In this document: positions 1 to 13,640 of the stretch, piece by piece
Numbering within the stretch: the stretch's first letter is position 1
Layout: the number at the start of each line of letters is the position of its first letter
Assembly (NCBI RefSeq): GCF_964204645.1
Contig: NC_134027.1
Span: 3,398,485 to 3,462,484, forward strand
Direction of reading: 5' to 3'
DNA length: 64,000 bases
DNA from: Tubulanus polymorphus
Lineage: Eukaryota; Nemertea; Palaeonemertea; Tubulaniformes; Tubulanidae
Program-made: the position numbers and the translations under genes
The notes under the pieces: generated by a model
Told to the model about the DNA's origin: nothing
Seen by the model: the letters and a program-made list of their open reading frames with translations, nothing else
Database searches by the model: none

Positions 1-47
1 AATGTGGTGGTAAATATATGGATGACATGATAAATCCAGTCACTCAC

Positions 48-3000
48 AATTCTCCATGTCAATGTTTGGTTCCAGAAGCTTGCGCCTTCCTCGAGAGCGA
101 AGAGCACACCACCTAGAGATATTATAGATGAACACATGGAATATTAAAGCAACTATTTACTAAGCATGCCGGGCTTGTTGGCAATTTCTTCACAGCCAGT
201 TGTCAGGGATGGTTATACCTCTAATTGACTCTGAAGAAAACAATGAAGCGTGGGCTTACATTATTCATATTGACTAATCATTTGAAAAAAAAAATTAAGC
301 TAGAAAGAGCCCATGTCAGACTACAGGTTCCCTACAACCCGCAGTTATTTCAGATTGATTAAACGAAAAAGTGTGTACAATCATTCATGTTGATTGTCTG
401 GATTCAGCATCAATAAGCTTAGTGATTCATTTAAGGGTGGTGATTACAGGAGATCGATACAAAACGCAATAATGAAATTCATTGAGGCCAAATTTTCTGC
501 TTCATTTGTGGTAATCATGGTAGTCTGAGCATGACAGACACACAGCAACATCGCAAACACCCATCTCAAATTGCTGTTGTCATTAGTGGCCAGATTAACC
601 GGGGCAAGTAGTGGTTCTTCCTGCTGCTGAATATTCCAATCGATTGGTCCAGCAAGTCTCGATATGTTCACATAGATGATACCAAAATACGATGAATGGT
701 ATTACCAATAGTTCATTGATAAAATGATGAAGCGTTCCTGTATTATTGCAAATAAATCTACAGTTGATTCTGGCATAGAACAGGTCTATGATGGTTTTCA
801 GCTTGTCAAGGGTCGATCTGATTTACATACCCACGGGAGCGCCAAATGCAGCTGCTACACCTGCTGCTGCACCACCTGAGACAAAATCCCGACGTTCATG
901 GTCTGATCTAAATGATTCAAATATCTGTAAAAATAATTATATACTTCATCAGAAAGCAATCTCTCCTAACTGCGATCTATTCATCTAGTTCATTTTATCT
1001 TAAATTGTTAATCAAGACAATCAGGCATCACTTTCAAGTGGCATCATTCTATCCATTACCAATGCACTGCACGTCTCCTCTCTGAACTCGGAAAAAAATC
1101 TAATTGACTTAGATAAAAGAAAACTCAAGGAAAATTGGCACCAAGAAGGAATCCTAATAGAGTAAACCTTGCCTAACTCTGAAAAATTGATACCAGTAGA
1201 ATTGGTTAGAGTTAAGCGAAATTGAAATTTAGGATCAGAGAATAATTTTGTTTTTTGTCTGAGTTAGTGAAAAGTCTAAGTTGGCTATATACGTCCACGT
1301 GTATAAGTTTTCTTAAGAAATGGTGAGTCTGAGGAATAGCTATATGCCGCCATTGTTCTTGATGTCAAATGATGTCATTTTTTAAAGCAACTTGAAATTC
1401 TAGCGCGATCAATATTCATTACCTTTAAACGAGGAAGAGACGATAACGTCACATTGATATTGATTTTGAAATGTATCTATGCATCCAGGCACAAAGCCAT
1501 CAGGACATCATTGTTACTGATCAATTTTCTACGGCATTTTTATTCATAAACATGAACACTATATGTCAGTTAAAAATCAGATAATTCCCCTGTCATCACA
1601 AACATTCACCAAGCTACACTGAGATATACAAGTTACAGGAATGAGCTGATTTTCTCAGGAACAATATTCTGCCTTAGCGCAACAATCAATCAAATACAAA
1701 CAGATGACCATATGAAAGGAGGACTCTACACATAGTTCTCTCGAGAAAAGTCATAGAAGAAGAGATTCATTTACTTATCCCCAATACATTTCTATCTCTA
1801 TCTATAAGGAAATCAAATCAAGGACAAACATCGATGTTAAGCCACACCTCCACTGTTCCAGATAGATGGAAATTATCAACTAATGAATATCATTTATGAC
1901 TTCATTTGACATATTCAATTCATTCACGCACTGATGCAATTTAAACATATGAAGTAAATCTAATACTCATGGGAGACCACCAGATTAATCAATTGAGAAA
2001 GTACCGCACCCAATGCCTACAGCCCCTAATCAGATATTACACACAGATCAATCCAACTTCATTGCAAAACAAATTGAAGTTTGTACATGCAAAAATTCCT
2101 TTAAGACTATAGTCTTTATGGTATCGGTGATAGGAAGCTAAGTGGACATATGCAGCCATTACAATTCATACCCTGTTTAATTAATCAGTGGCCATTACTG
2201 ACAGCAATAAGGAATACAAATAGAGTAGTAGACAATTCATTCATATACTTCCTTTGGTACATTTACATTGCCACCCTATCTTATACAAATAGGCTTCCTA
2301 TATATGTAAACTATTGTCATGAAATGGAAGCCCAACAGCAATTCGACTATATCGGAAGGAGACATGTGACCACCAGAAGTATAGTCCATCAGTCCATTAA
2401 TATTTCAATATAATGTTGCCTATGCTTTCTAAACCTGTAAGGATGGGTTCCTAATGAAAATGATCCGGTTTGTGTCTAATGTTCAATGAAAGATACAAAT
2501 TGACGAAAGTTCATCATTTTTATACTTTTCATACAAAAAGTAAACTAGTAAAATCTTAATCCAAAGAGCTATATTAAGAAAACTAGAGCTGGTAAATTTC
2601 TACAATGAATTCTTTTTTACTATACCTTGAAGTCCCATTGAAAAACTCTACAGCGACCTTGAGAGACCCCAGCTGCTACAATAGTCCCAGCATGTATCAT
2701 TGGACCTTCCTAAAAATATTTCATCAAGAATTATCAATTTCAGTGGTCATTTCATCCCTGACCATAAATACCATTCTGAAGTGTAACAAGTATGAATAAA
2801 AACTGTCGAAAAATTAATGAGAATTGTGAAGTTATTCCAATCATTCATTGGGAAAAGTGGTACCTATACAGAACAAGCGTAACAAAGTCATTATTGAGTC
2901 AGACTCACAAAGTGACAATTCGTGTCCTGAAACTTTTAAGTAGATTAAGGAGAGTAGCCTTGTCATTCTATAATTGCCATTAGCTAGACTATAGAAGATC

Positions 3001-6000
3001 ATGTAATGTAACCAACACCAACGGATTCCGAAGCATTTAGGTATCAGAAATAAATGTCTCATTCTCAAGAGTATTATCGAAGCACCACCAGAAATACGCC
3101 CTATGTTGTAGTATGCACGGTAGGTAAATTATCAACATTCTTCAAATAGTCATGATTTTCATTCTTTTCATATTTGTTAAATATCTTTTATTTCATAGAT
3201 ATAAAACAGTTTTATTTCAGCAGCATATATACGGTTCTGAATAACTGATAAAATATTTCTTTGATGTCCAATTAGGTGATAATTGACAGCAAGGTTTCTG
3301 TATGATCTTAATGAATTTTGTCAGGTAGAAATTTGCACTTTCTATTTCAAGAGGAGACCAGCCACAGATGATAAAGTAATTTGTACCCCTGGATTGGTGG
3401 GCACTGAAGGCGACAAAACATGTTTTCCAAGAAATACAACAGCCATTAGGACTTTGAGAAATCGCTTTACAATGATGCAGACATTTTATAGGAGCTTAGA
3501 TTCCATGCATAATTCATCGATAGAGAGCTGATAATTTCATCTAAAAAAACATCCAACCAATACGCACTGTCTTCATAAATCATACGACGTAAATTACTTA
3601 GCAACTTAGCTAAAGCACAGAATTATAAGATATCATGAATGACAGTAGCTTGCTCACCTTTCCAACAGCAAGACCACCAGTGACAGAAAATACCACTCCA
3701 ACTACTTTCGCCAATAAACATCTTATTGACAATAATCCTGGTATCTTTACTCCATTAAGATAGCACTTTATTTCGGGAATACCGCTCCCTGCTGCTGCTG
3801 GCTGTCATCATTTAATTCAATTAGATAAAAGACTCCATTAAATCAGAAATATTTCCAAAAACATAATCAATAATCTACTATAAAACTGAGTTATCATACT
3901 ATAGATCATGGCTTTTGGAGCTCAGTTATGCGAAATCATGTGGAATATTTTTGGCACGAAATTCCAATACTTTCCATTAGCTTTGTATAAAATTACATAG
4001 TTCTGATTATTAGATCAGAAGCCCCAGGAGGAATAATAATGCCCACAGTAAACCTTACGAACAGGTCGGAATTATTACAATTTGTCTCCGAGAACCAGAT
4101 ACCGAGGTGTAGGAGATTGGTATCACCTGCATGTCGCTTCACACGGAGATGAGCAATTACCACACTAGTGAATAATACCTTTTAGTCTGACCATAAAACC
4201 ATGCATGAAGACACGGATAAGACAGAGTGTAAGTTATCTTACATGGATTCAAGCATTCATAACATAATCAAATGACAACATAATCTGCTACCAGCTCAAG
4301 CCCAATCACTTACACACGTATTCGGCATGAAAATTAATGAAAAGTGGAAATGCTTCAATCGAGTGTTTTAGATGATGTTTTTCTAGCTTTGAAAAGTAAA
4401 TAAATGTTTACCTCGAAGAACACAATCAGTGCTGCACCAATAGATGTTAGGAAAAGATTTATAGCCAGCCATCCGAGAAATGGTATAACTAATGACGTCT
4501 TCATTCCATGTTCAATTACTGCACAATTTCATTAAGGATTTAAAGCATCATCGGACACTTTCAGTCATTTGAATAATGGGGCATATCAAATATTTTGACA
4601 TTGTTACATTTGTAATAATTCACTCTTAAGAAATTGAATACTGTAGCTGAATTACAGCTCAAACGTTTAAATGATACATAAATCAAGGAAGATCTCCCCA
4701 AATTCATTCGATGTATAGTATCTAATATTGATGAAATGTATTAATGATGATCTCTTAGTGTTTGAAGACCGGATAATGAATATGGAATGCTTCAGAGGCT
4801 ATTTTTCTCCAGCAGGGTAAATGAAACAACATTGCGAGAATCTGGCCTAATGATGTGACTATGGTGTTTCTGTTTGCAGCAATTTCTACTGACTAAAATG
4901 ATCAATTTCATCATTAATGGCGACTGATTGGCCCCAGAAAAATACCTGTTGCACTAGTAAATCATGTTTGTATCACCTTAAATTGCATGTCAGCCACATG
5001 AACACCCTTTAATCATTCCAGAAGTCAAGCCAGAAAAATGTTAACAAGGGCTTCGTTCCGAAATCAGCAAGATTATGAGATGTTGTTGCTTAGCAGCGTT
5101 CCCCTAGCAAATCTGCTGCAAGAAATGGCTTCGCTCTTTATTCATTCAATTACATTCCTGTGTATAGCGCTAACACAAAAGGGCCTTTGTCCAAATATAC
5201 AGTTTTAATCATCAAATACAATCAAACGTACTAGAATAAAGCTTCAGTAATCAAATTCGACATCATAAATGTTATTCAGTGAAACAGAAGCAGCCATTGA
5301 ATCGATTATATCAACAACATTCCAGTCTTTTATCAGACGTATATATCAGATGAACAAATCTAGAGTCTAATTCCTAATGATACTGAAATGTATTGAACCA
5401 CAATCCATAAAACCTAGATATTCCAATAAGAGGTCATTGAATGTTGAGAATCTCGAATTCAGGACAAGAATTCTCTATTGCCAAGTAATCTCGCTACTTC
5501 AATCATTATGAGGCATGATTCAAACAGAAAAATGCTTGGAATCATTGTGACAATTAATTGCATAGCAAACACTCATGGAATGTAAGAACTGGGGCACTAT
5601 GGGTATTCATCAGAATGCAGAAAGTGAAAAGTGATTGATTCTTATCACTTTTAGCCAAATGAGGTCGAATACAAATAGACAATTTATACCACCAGCCTGT
5701 TTGCGTCACAAACCGAAAGCTAATGGAATCAAGTGACACAGACATGGTGACGTAGAAAGTCGATACTGTGTCTAAATTGGCATTTTAGATTCTGCGCATA
5801 AGCAATATCAATCTGAGCTGACAAAGAGAGAAGGAGACTCAGAAACAGATACACAGTTTCACAGGTGACAAGATTCGGTACATATTATGTTTAACAATAA
5901 AAATGTGTATTGATAGAAAGGCAAGAAATAGTGAAGGATCTGTGCTGTGATCAAGGGAATTATTGTGTGTATAATGCTGTTTGAAGAAATTGCTGATAAT

Positions 6001-9000
6001 GTCAGCCGGTGGCAGGACAACGATGGATGTTTTGATGAAGCAATCAAAGCACTGCCTCGGAACCCTGACAGTGATGTCAGTGTACTTGCTTCTTGCATCA
6101 ACTATCTCTTTAACTAACGCATTTGAATTTTTGAATAATTTTCTGACTAGAAGTGTTAATGTAAATTGGCTCCATTCATTCAGTTGATGCGTTGAATAGA
6201 ATATGCAAATTGTCTTCAATCAAAATCTAGCCACCACTAAGACCCATCATTCAAGATTTAACTCACTATCGCAATTCTATCCTCCACCTGAGTGAAATGA
6301 AAATTCACCTTACGTTAATTAGCAATTATTAGTACCAGTAAGTGTCCATGTATAAATGAATGATATGTAACTTAAAGGATGCAATTCCTACATTCTGCAT
6401 TGAGAGATTGATACATGGACTCTAAATCGTGATTCATTTTAGAGTCCATGATTTACCATTTAATGAATTGCCAACCCTGCATTTTATGTCAATCGTTTGA
6501 AACATGTAATTTTACTCTATAACTTTTCAGCGAGATATAAAAAGGCGGATGCAGCAACTCAAAAGATATGACATTTAGACATAAGTGGGAAAGGATACAA
6601 AACTGTAATGCAATTGACTTGTATTCTGTAAGGTGTTCTATCGAGACTTCAACGAATACCGCAACTATAGCAGTCCCCAGTCCAATCAATATTGCTACAA
6701 TCCATCGTGCAAACCAGGTTCGTTGAATTTTCTGAAAAATATTTGCATGGTATAAATCAATTGGTCGACTGGTTCAAGTAACAATATTCGTGAGGGATAA
6801 TTGATCAAGCTTTTAATGCGTAGGTGCCTCAGTTGATTTATAGGTGGATACCACGCGTTACCATGGGACTGGGGGTCTGCGGGTAATCGAGTCAAAACCA
6901 AACAATTCATTGATAGCAGCGAAAAAAATTTGAAAACTTGAAAAATTTATTTCAATAAGCAACGTAACTTCACAACACGTTTAGACTAAACGCATCACAG
7001 CATCGGGGAGCAAATAAACAGAGCCTTTGCGTGTTATGAAATATTTCCAATATCTTCCACTTGAATTTAACTTTACTCACCACAGTTCGTTGTTTTTTCT
7101 GTTCTTTTCGGTAAGGCAAATTTTCACATATTTCATAATCAAGACTCTAAAATACAAAGAAAACGGTTAATAGTTTAATTTTAGACATTCTTCAGCTATT
7201 AATAGAGGATGGAATGAGATGTTTTTTGAGGTGTCAATCCTCTTCTACGCATCATACTGTTTCCGATTTGAAATAACTTGCGAAACAGCAGGAATTTATC
7301 GGTTAATTTCTGAATCCTGCAGTTTTGGGATCTATCTTACCACTAATGATGCAGTGGTAATATACATAAGTATAGCGAACATACGTAAAATAATGCATTC
7401 CAGATTCAAAGATGTTAGCTTGAAATATGATCTAAGTAAAACATCTTCGCTGAGTGTGATAAGATTTCTTATTAAATCAAAATGCCAATCTACCTCAAAC
7501 TTTGAAACCAATCGTTTCAGTGGCTTGATAAATGCTTGTTTTTTTCTTTCCTCTTCTTCAATCTTTTTCAATTCTAAACTCTGTTTCTGAAAAAAAAACC
7601 CGAGAGTTTCCAGATCAGAAACAGAACACAGTCTGTCATCCATACAATCATTCATGAATCTATATACTAAACATCTACTTACCCTGAACTTTCTTCCTAA
7701 TAATTGCGTGACGCTATTTTGATTAAAACTATCGCCTTCGTTATTATCATAAACATTCAAACTGTTTGATGATAATTGATTACGAGGAGGAGCTCGACCA
7801 TAATTATCACTGATCGGTAGATCTACAGTCACTGGTGTTACTGTGAACTATACATAAAAGTAGAAAATTCAGATCAAGTTAGTCACAAATTCTTTAATTC
7901 GTGGGGATTATCAGAAATATGAGCAGATTCCAAAATATGCATAACACTTAGATTACATGAATCACTCATCAATCAATGCAACAAAAACCAATCTGGACAC
8001 TTAACTCTTTCCTATTTCCCAAATTATAATCGATGATGAAAATTAATCATTTTCTAACAGACGTGACATAATGGAAAATTAATGATTCCGATTTTTAGAT
8101 AAACACATCTATGTACATTTATACATCTTGTCATGATTTTGATTGAATAGTTTTTCACATGACAATGCCGCATACCCTCACACTAAAGCGCAGATAAATC
8201 GACAACAACTAACATCAGATTTAATCAATCCCCTCGCTATTTCAATATTGTGCAGGTGCTTTTCAATGCATGTTGCAGCATCCATTTCCTATATGACAAT
8301 ACACCAGGGTTTATCTCCAATACTGTGACAAGTCCCCAGTCCTGCTCAATTAATCAATTAGCTCAATTCTCATATAATGCTATATAATAATGATGGAATA
8401 ACAATATCAGCATTCACTAGTTTGAGGGCGGACAGCATTAGGTAACATTATTTAGTAGGGAAGACTGAACTCACTCTACGCATGGACGTATAAACTAGAT
8501 CAAAACTAAATCTAGTTTATACGTCCATGCTCTACGTAATTGATAGCATTTTCAAAATTGTGTATAAACCTGTCTTGATAAGGAGATTGGTCATGAATGT
8601 TCACGTTGAAAATTACTTCTTATCATGCGACTATGTCTGGAAACGTTCAATTCTGAAAATGTCAATCTAAAATTGCTTTTAAAATACGAAATACATGCAA
8701 ACAAATATAGAAATAGATCACATCAGACAACAGTATTGCAAGGTATCATCAAACTGACGTTCTGAAAAAAGGAGATCACAGCCCTGGGCTACTTATCAAC
8801 GCGTTAAAGATGCCACATTCAGCAATAACGAAGGAATATTCGCAAACAAGAACACAGCACAAAACTAGGACTACATAACATGTGAATATTACCTTTACTG
8901 CACGTGGTGTGGTAGATACTTTAAGCCACTAAGAAAAATAAAAGTGAAAAACTATGAATAAGTGCAAGTTTTATACACATCCAAGGTGTGAGGATGGCCA

Positions 9001-12000
9001 GTCTTCGCATGGGGACATGGGAAGTTTTTATTTCCATCAATTCATACTGACTATATAACCAAATCAGGGACGGATCGAAGGGGTGCTTAAGCACCCCGGC
9101 CCCCCTTGCCAAGATAGCATTTTCACAACCTGGCCTTAGAATGTTACACATACAGTGGCTAATTATTGTCGGTCATTTCTAGAATCACTCTAGGTGCCTA
9201 GAAAATGATCAATTTTTTCAAAATTTTCTTGGGGCCTTTGCGTCTTCAGCGCTCACGTACAGGCTTCGGATTTTTTGGGCCCCTATTCAAAATTACTGGA
9301 TTCGCCCCTGCAAATGTAATTTTTTACTGGCAGTGAAATTGGGTTTCATAAGAAAACAACTATGTTGTGATGATTTTTATCGCATGTATAATCTCTTACC
9401 ACGTAAGCACTGTAGGGTGTTATTCAGTACAATTATTGTATTGAATGAACGTAACGCAAGACACACCTAGAAGTCTACGTAAAAACATAACAAACAGCTT
9501 ACAATGCATCAAATGACTTATTTTTTTATTCAGTCCCCAGGAGGAAGTCTTCTTACACAGCTTAATATACTATTTCGCATGTCAAACATAGCCATCATAC
9601 CATTACATCATTACCAGCAAATTCAATGAACACATTTTGGCAGTGACTTAGAGATGCTTTCGGTAGAATCAATAGACAAGATCTGCTAAAATCTGAGGAT
9701 AAGTGCTTCTTATTTGATCACCGTAAAGGAGGGGAAATCTGACAACCTAACAATGGACGAAATCCTATTACCTATTTCATCTTATAGCCTCAAAGGGTAT
9801 CATTATTCATTGCTTTAGTATCAGGACTAGCTTGTTCTTTAAAATATGCTAAAAATGGTAGTATCCATTTCGTTGGATGTATTTTGCAATTTTGTAGTTA
9901 GCCCAATTCTGGACAAAGTCCGCAGATTCTGGTATTTACTATAGCCTAGTCATCATTGCAAATATCTGCCATTGCTTAGTTACTGGATTTGTGTATGACT
10001 GGTGATAGAACTGGACTGTAAATGAAGTCAATCAACTATGCACAAATGAGATAACTCAGAATGTAGATACTATTACGATTCTGGTCGATATGTTGTGGTG
10101 CTCTACCCATCATTAGCATGAAAAAACCCAAAGAAACCAGAACCGATGAAAGCATGTCGATAGATCTTTTGCAAGATACAATCGGTATAAGACTTGCATT
10201 AAACCTCACAGGAATAACAATCAAAGAGTGATGTTCAGAGATCTTTGGCAGTCGAAATCAGCATGCATATCATCACTAAAAATAACCATCAGATTTTGCT
10301 TCCCCATAGCATCAAGAGAATGAAAATTATCGTAAAACTTGAAAAAATTCTTGCACATCAAAATGTCAACTATCGATGAGCTAGATCGATGGTTGTTGAA
10401 GTACTGGGTATATACACTGTTTGATACACTACAGGCAATTCCACAAGCTTATCCTACTGGAACTATGTAATGGACTTATCAAATTGTTGATATTGGTTGT
10501 TGCTGGGCATAAGCAGTGTGACAAGATGCCAACACCATATGATTTCAAGATCAAGAGATGGATTTTCAGAATATCAAAGCACCATTAGCAGTGCATATTA
10601 ACCTTTGAATGGTATATCATATAACTAGTATCATTTTTGACTGTATCTCAACATTCAAGATAGATATACCTATATATATCTAATGGAGCTATACGATTCT
10701 TGTTGTAGCTTTTTTGTGAAAATTGACAAACCAGTAGTAAACAATATCAATAAAGCAATTGAAGTGGTAAAGATATCAGGTAGCACAAATCCTCATAGGA
10801 CTGCTTCTACCAGTGATGACAAGCTATTGGGGGGGGGAGGGGGTAATCATTGAATCGCTGTGTCTAGTCACATATAAAAACAATACATAAACTAATATAC
10901 CTGTGCCAAGGATCTACTGAAATGAGATATTTATCAAATTTACAGCTATTAATAAATATCATAGACATCCCATCCATGATATTTATTAATCACGGTGCGA
11001 TGTTTCATCAGATGAATGGTCCAGAACATAGAAACAAAGATATATCAATGAATGATTGTTTATGTTCTCAATGGACATCAAAGATTGACAACTGCAGTCA
11101 ACCATCCGAGGCTAAGAGGATTTCTCATCTAATACGATTTTATACCTGTGAGAATTGAGAAATCTGTACGCAGCAAATTGTCTCTGTATAAAGTGCCTAG
11201 CAATCATCATACTGGATTAGGTGAGAATTTTGTTACATTGGAAATGATAATGACTTAACTGAATAAGAAAGTCAGAATCCGAAATTTTAATCAATTAAAC
11301 TCCTATTCTATCTTACGTTCACATTCCAAGACCATTTTCACCAAATCAAATCAAATTAAATCTACCTATCTAATGAATAAAAGGAACGATCCCTGTTTGT
11401 GAAATATACCAAAATGTCAAAAATGTGTACCAGATTCAGAATTTTAGCTAAACTTTTTTTTACCTTTTTAAATTTCCAACAGCAGCCAGTTTGGCTTGAC
11501 CCACCTTCAGTTATATCCTTTTGGTTCATTATTGTTAATCCAAAAACTAATTCGTGACAATGCTACATTGTCCTTTCTCGATTATATAAAAATCACTCGT
11601 CTTTAGATGTATTCTATCGAATAATTTGTTTTCTGGAATATAGTGAAATGACTACTTAATTATTCCAGCCTTCAATGGAGGAGTTAATTTTGTTTATCTC
11701 TTGAATTCCTATCAAGTACTTGTATAAATGCCTTGAGAGACACACTGACTAAGGGAGAAGAATGTTCCCTGAAGACTTCAGCAACCATTAGAAACTACTT
11801 GAACACGAAACTAATCAAACAGTTTTATGAGTTTATATATCTCCCAGTGATTACACCTTCACTATGATTCTCCAGTCATTAACAGTTCATTACACGATGA
11901 ATACATCATATCCTTGCGTAAGAGATCGTTAAATTTTCACGCAGATATAAGAACAACTGTCACAAATGTAACTCCCAATAGGAGCTAAAAAAGCAATTCT

Positions 12001-13640
12001 TTGAAATATCTCAAGAATAGTTAACAGTTACGTTTGATTGGAAATCCAACCTAACTTTCAGTATTCAGCCCAGAAAACTGTTTGATGAAATGTCTTGAAA
12101 CAAGTGCAATCAGAATGTATCTTCACTGACTGACTGCACTAAGTTGTCTGGATGCAATTCGTGCAAAATACAGCTAAAGAATCATTTGGGTTGGAAAAAC
12201 AATGAGTAGTAGTCATCCTGCTTGCTCAACAAATCACGTGAATAAAATCCAATCAGTAAATGGTATCATGTACGTGAACACCTCTTAGAATAAGCGGTTT
12301 ATTTACTCTAAGATCCGACGTTCAAACAAACTTCCACCTCCAAGCACATCCTTCTGATAACTGATCAAAAACAACGATGTATCTGGGAATTTTATGATCA
12401 AAATCAGATCAATCATTGTTATAAGACTGTTATAACATCCTATCTTACCAGTATCATCGAGATAAAATATATCTTTTAATGACAGCTTCACTCAATGTCG
12501 GGACATCATTTATAAGACCGGTAAACCGTCTTAAATTACAATCACTGCAAAATATATTAGCGCCATGTTACATATTTTATTCATTCGCATCGAGTCATGG
12601 GCTGAAATTTTCGTGATCTTACATTTCCAAGATTAATTTATTTTGCATAATTCCCATAGGAGCTCTCCCACGCACACCACTATCTCTTTATTCCAGTAAA
12701 ATGTGTATGCTAAATGCGCTGCAAAATTTACAGCAACAAAGACAGTAGATAAATACTTCATTTGTCGGTTTTTAGGATATTCAAATCTGGTTCCCCTATC
12801 TTGAAATTCCCATAATATAATGATTTTTGCTGAAACACATCTATCACGTCATTCTATACCATAAATAACATTAATCTGATTAACAGGAAATAATGGATAT
12901 TTACTCAAGAGACAATTATACAACTATTCCCTGTATTATGTTGATGAAGAAAAATCTGAAATCCTCTTGTTTTTAGTGAGCTTATTGGGTCTCTTCATAG
13001 ATTATCTAAATGTCACATACTAATTAAAGAGAAAATGTTGTTTATTCGAGAAACTTGAAAATTTTGTTTATACAAGAAACCTTGATTTATCGGATTAATC
13101 ATTCAGCCTTCTCCAAGGATCCATGTAGGCCTACAACTTCTTCATCTTGGATACAGAATTTATAATTGGAATTAGCGAATTTTGCCAGAATCGTAAAATT
13201 AATGTTTTATTACACCAGTGACTAGTAAAGGAGCATCCTGACCAATACAGATCGACACTCGGTGATAATCACTGATGCAGGCAATGAAATTTATGTCAGG
13301 AGTGGAAAAAGATCAATCTATAAAAAAAACTAATTATCAGGCAAACACATGCGAGTGATCGAAGCCTTACAACAAAACACGAATCTATTTGCAACTGCTA
13401 CACACCAACCACTCAAGAGGTATTAACCTATGTATCTAGCTAGACTAACGAAGAATAACCATCTAGAGAACCCGTACACAATGTATACGTACATGGAAAG
13501 TGATTGATAAACTAATTAAATAAAAACGTCGCTCCATTGCATCAAGTCAAACATTAATCACTTCTACTTACCCTAACCTTATGACCCGAACTCTCCCCCA
13601 AACCCGTAACTCCATTATTTTGTGCATCCTTCCTATCCAT
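48..13640 (-). CDS. CLCN7: ClC-7-like H+/Cl- exchange transporter, 5' part (runs off left edge)
   Basis: Lysosomal/endosomal ClC-family 2Cl-/H+ exchanger (family knowledge). Exons on the minus strand, in order: 13572-13640, 8893-8928, 7683-7847, 7494-7586, 7081-7146, 6599-6731, 4412-4518, 3658-3801, 2626-2709, 831-924, 48-112. All junctions keep frame, giving the first 352 residues. Visible family motifs: SLDYE before the first helix, [13 protein letters not shown] (chloride selectivity loop), GKEGPMIH across an exon junction (gating glutamate), [23 protein letters not shown] and [15 protein letters not shown]. The wording is closer to ClC-7 than to ClC-6 or ClC-3/4/5, for example the segment [11 protein letters not shown]. 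The proton glutamate and CBS domains lie beyond base 1. The first Met at 13638-13640 is the likely start, although its frame stays open upstream to a possible acceptor near 13697, so a more 5' exon is possible. An alternative first exon is listed separately. Confidence 0.9.
4519..6598 (-). other. ClC intron with an unexplained coding-like stretch
   Basis: Intron between the ClC exons 6599-6731 and 4412-4518. Between about 5839 and 6219 both strands are open for unusually long: 126 codons on the minus strand, plus overlapping frames. The minus frame reads like real protein around [20 protein letters not shown], but I recognise no family. It may be a decayed transposable element. A 13-bp perfect hairpin (6414-6426 with 6438-6450) lies upstream in intron 5. 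Confidence 0.3.
6414..6450. repeat. 13-bp hairpin in ClC intron
   Basis: Arms 6414-6426 and 6438-6450 pair perfectly around an 11-base loop. The outer CATGGAC matches the ends of the hairpin at 8480-8530, but the inner bases differ. Confidence 0.75.
8480..8530. repeat. 21-bp perfect hairpin in ClC intron
   Basis: Arms 8480-8500 and 8510-8530 are perfect inverted copies separated by 9 bases; the core is ATGGACGTAT. A related hairpin lies at 16584-16617. Confidence 0.85.
9065..9311. mobile_element. MITE-like repeat, CAGGGRCGGATC-type termini
   Basis: Starts CAGGGACGGATCGA and ends with TGGATTCGCCCCTG, which are imperfect inverted copies. Related ends occur near 19590-19605 and 51933-52061. 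The ends resemble hAT-type non-autonomous elements. I see no clean target-site duplication and no coding capacity. Confidence 0.5.
11464..11529 (-). CDS. Possible alternative first exon of the ClC gene
   Basis: A 66-base minus-strand segment starts with ATG and encodes 22 residues ending TGCCWKFKK. It is followed by a GT donor (gtaaaaaaaag on the minus strand) in phase 0, the same phase as the main first exon at 13572-13640. It could splice directly to the 36-base exon at 8893-8928 and give a ClC protein with a different N-terminus containing a Cys-Cys pair. No transcript evidence is available; the long A-run after the donor is a weak point. Confidence 0.4.

Noticed and set aside
444-671. 75-codon minus-strand frame containing EEPLLAPV, reminiscent of ClC-7 dileucine signals
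   Set aside because: Located between consecutive ClC exons 831-924 and 48-112, which already join in frame inside the conserved GAPVGGVLF motif.
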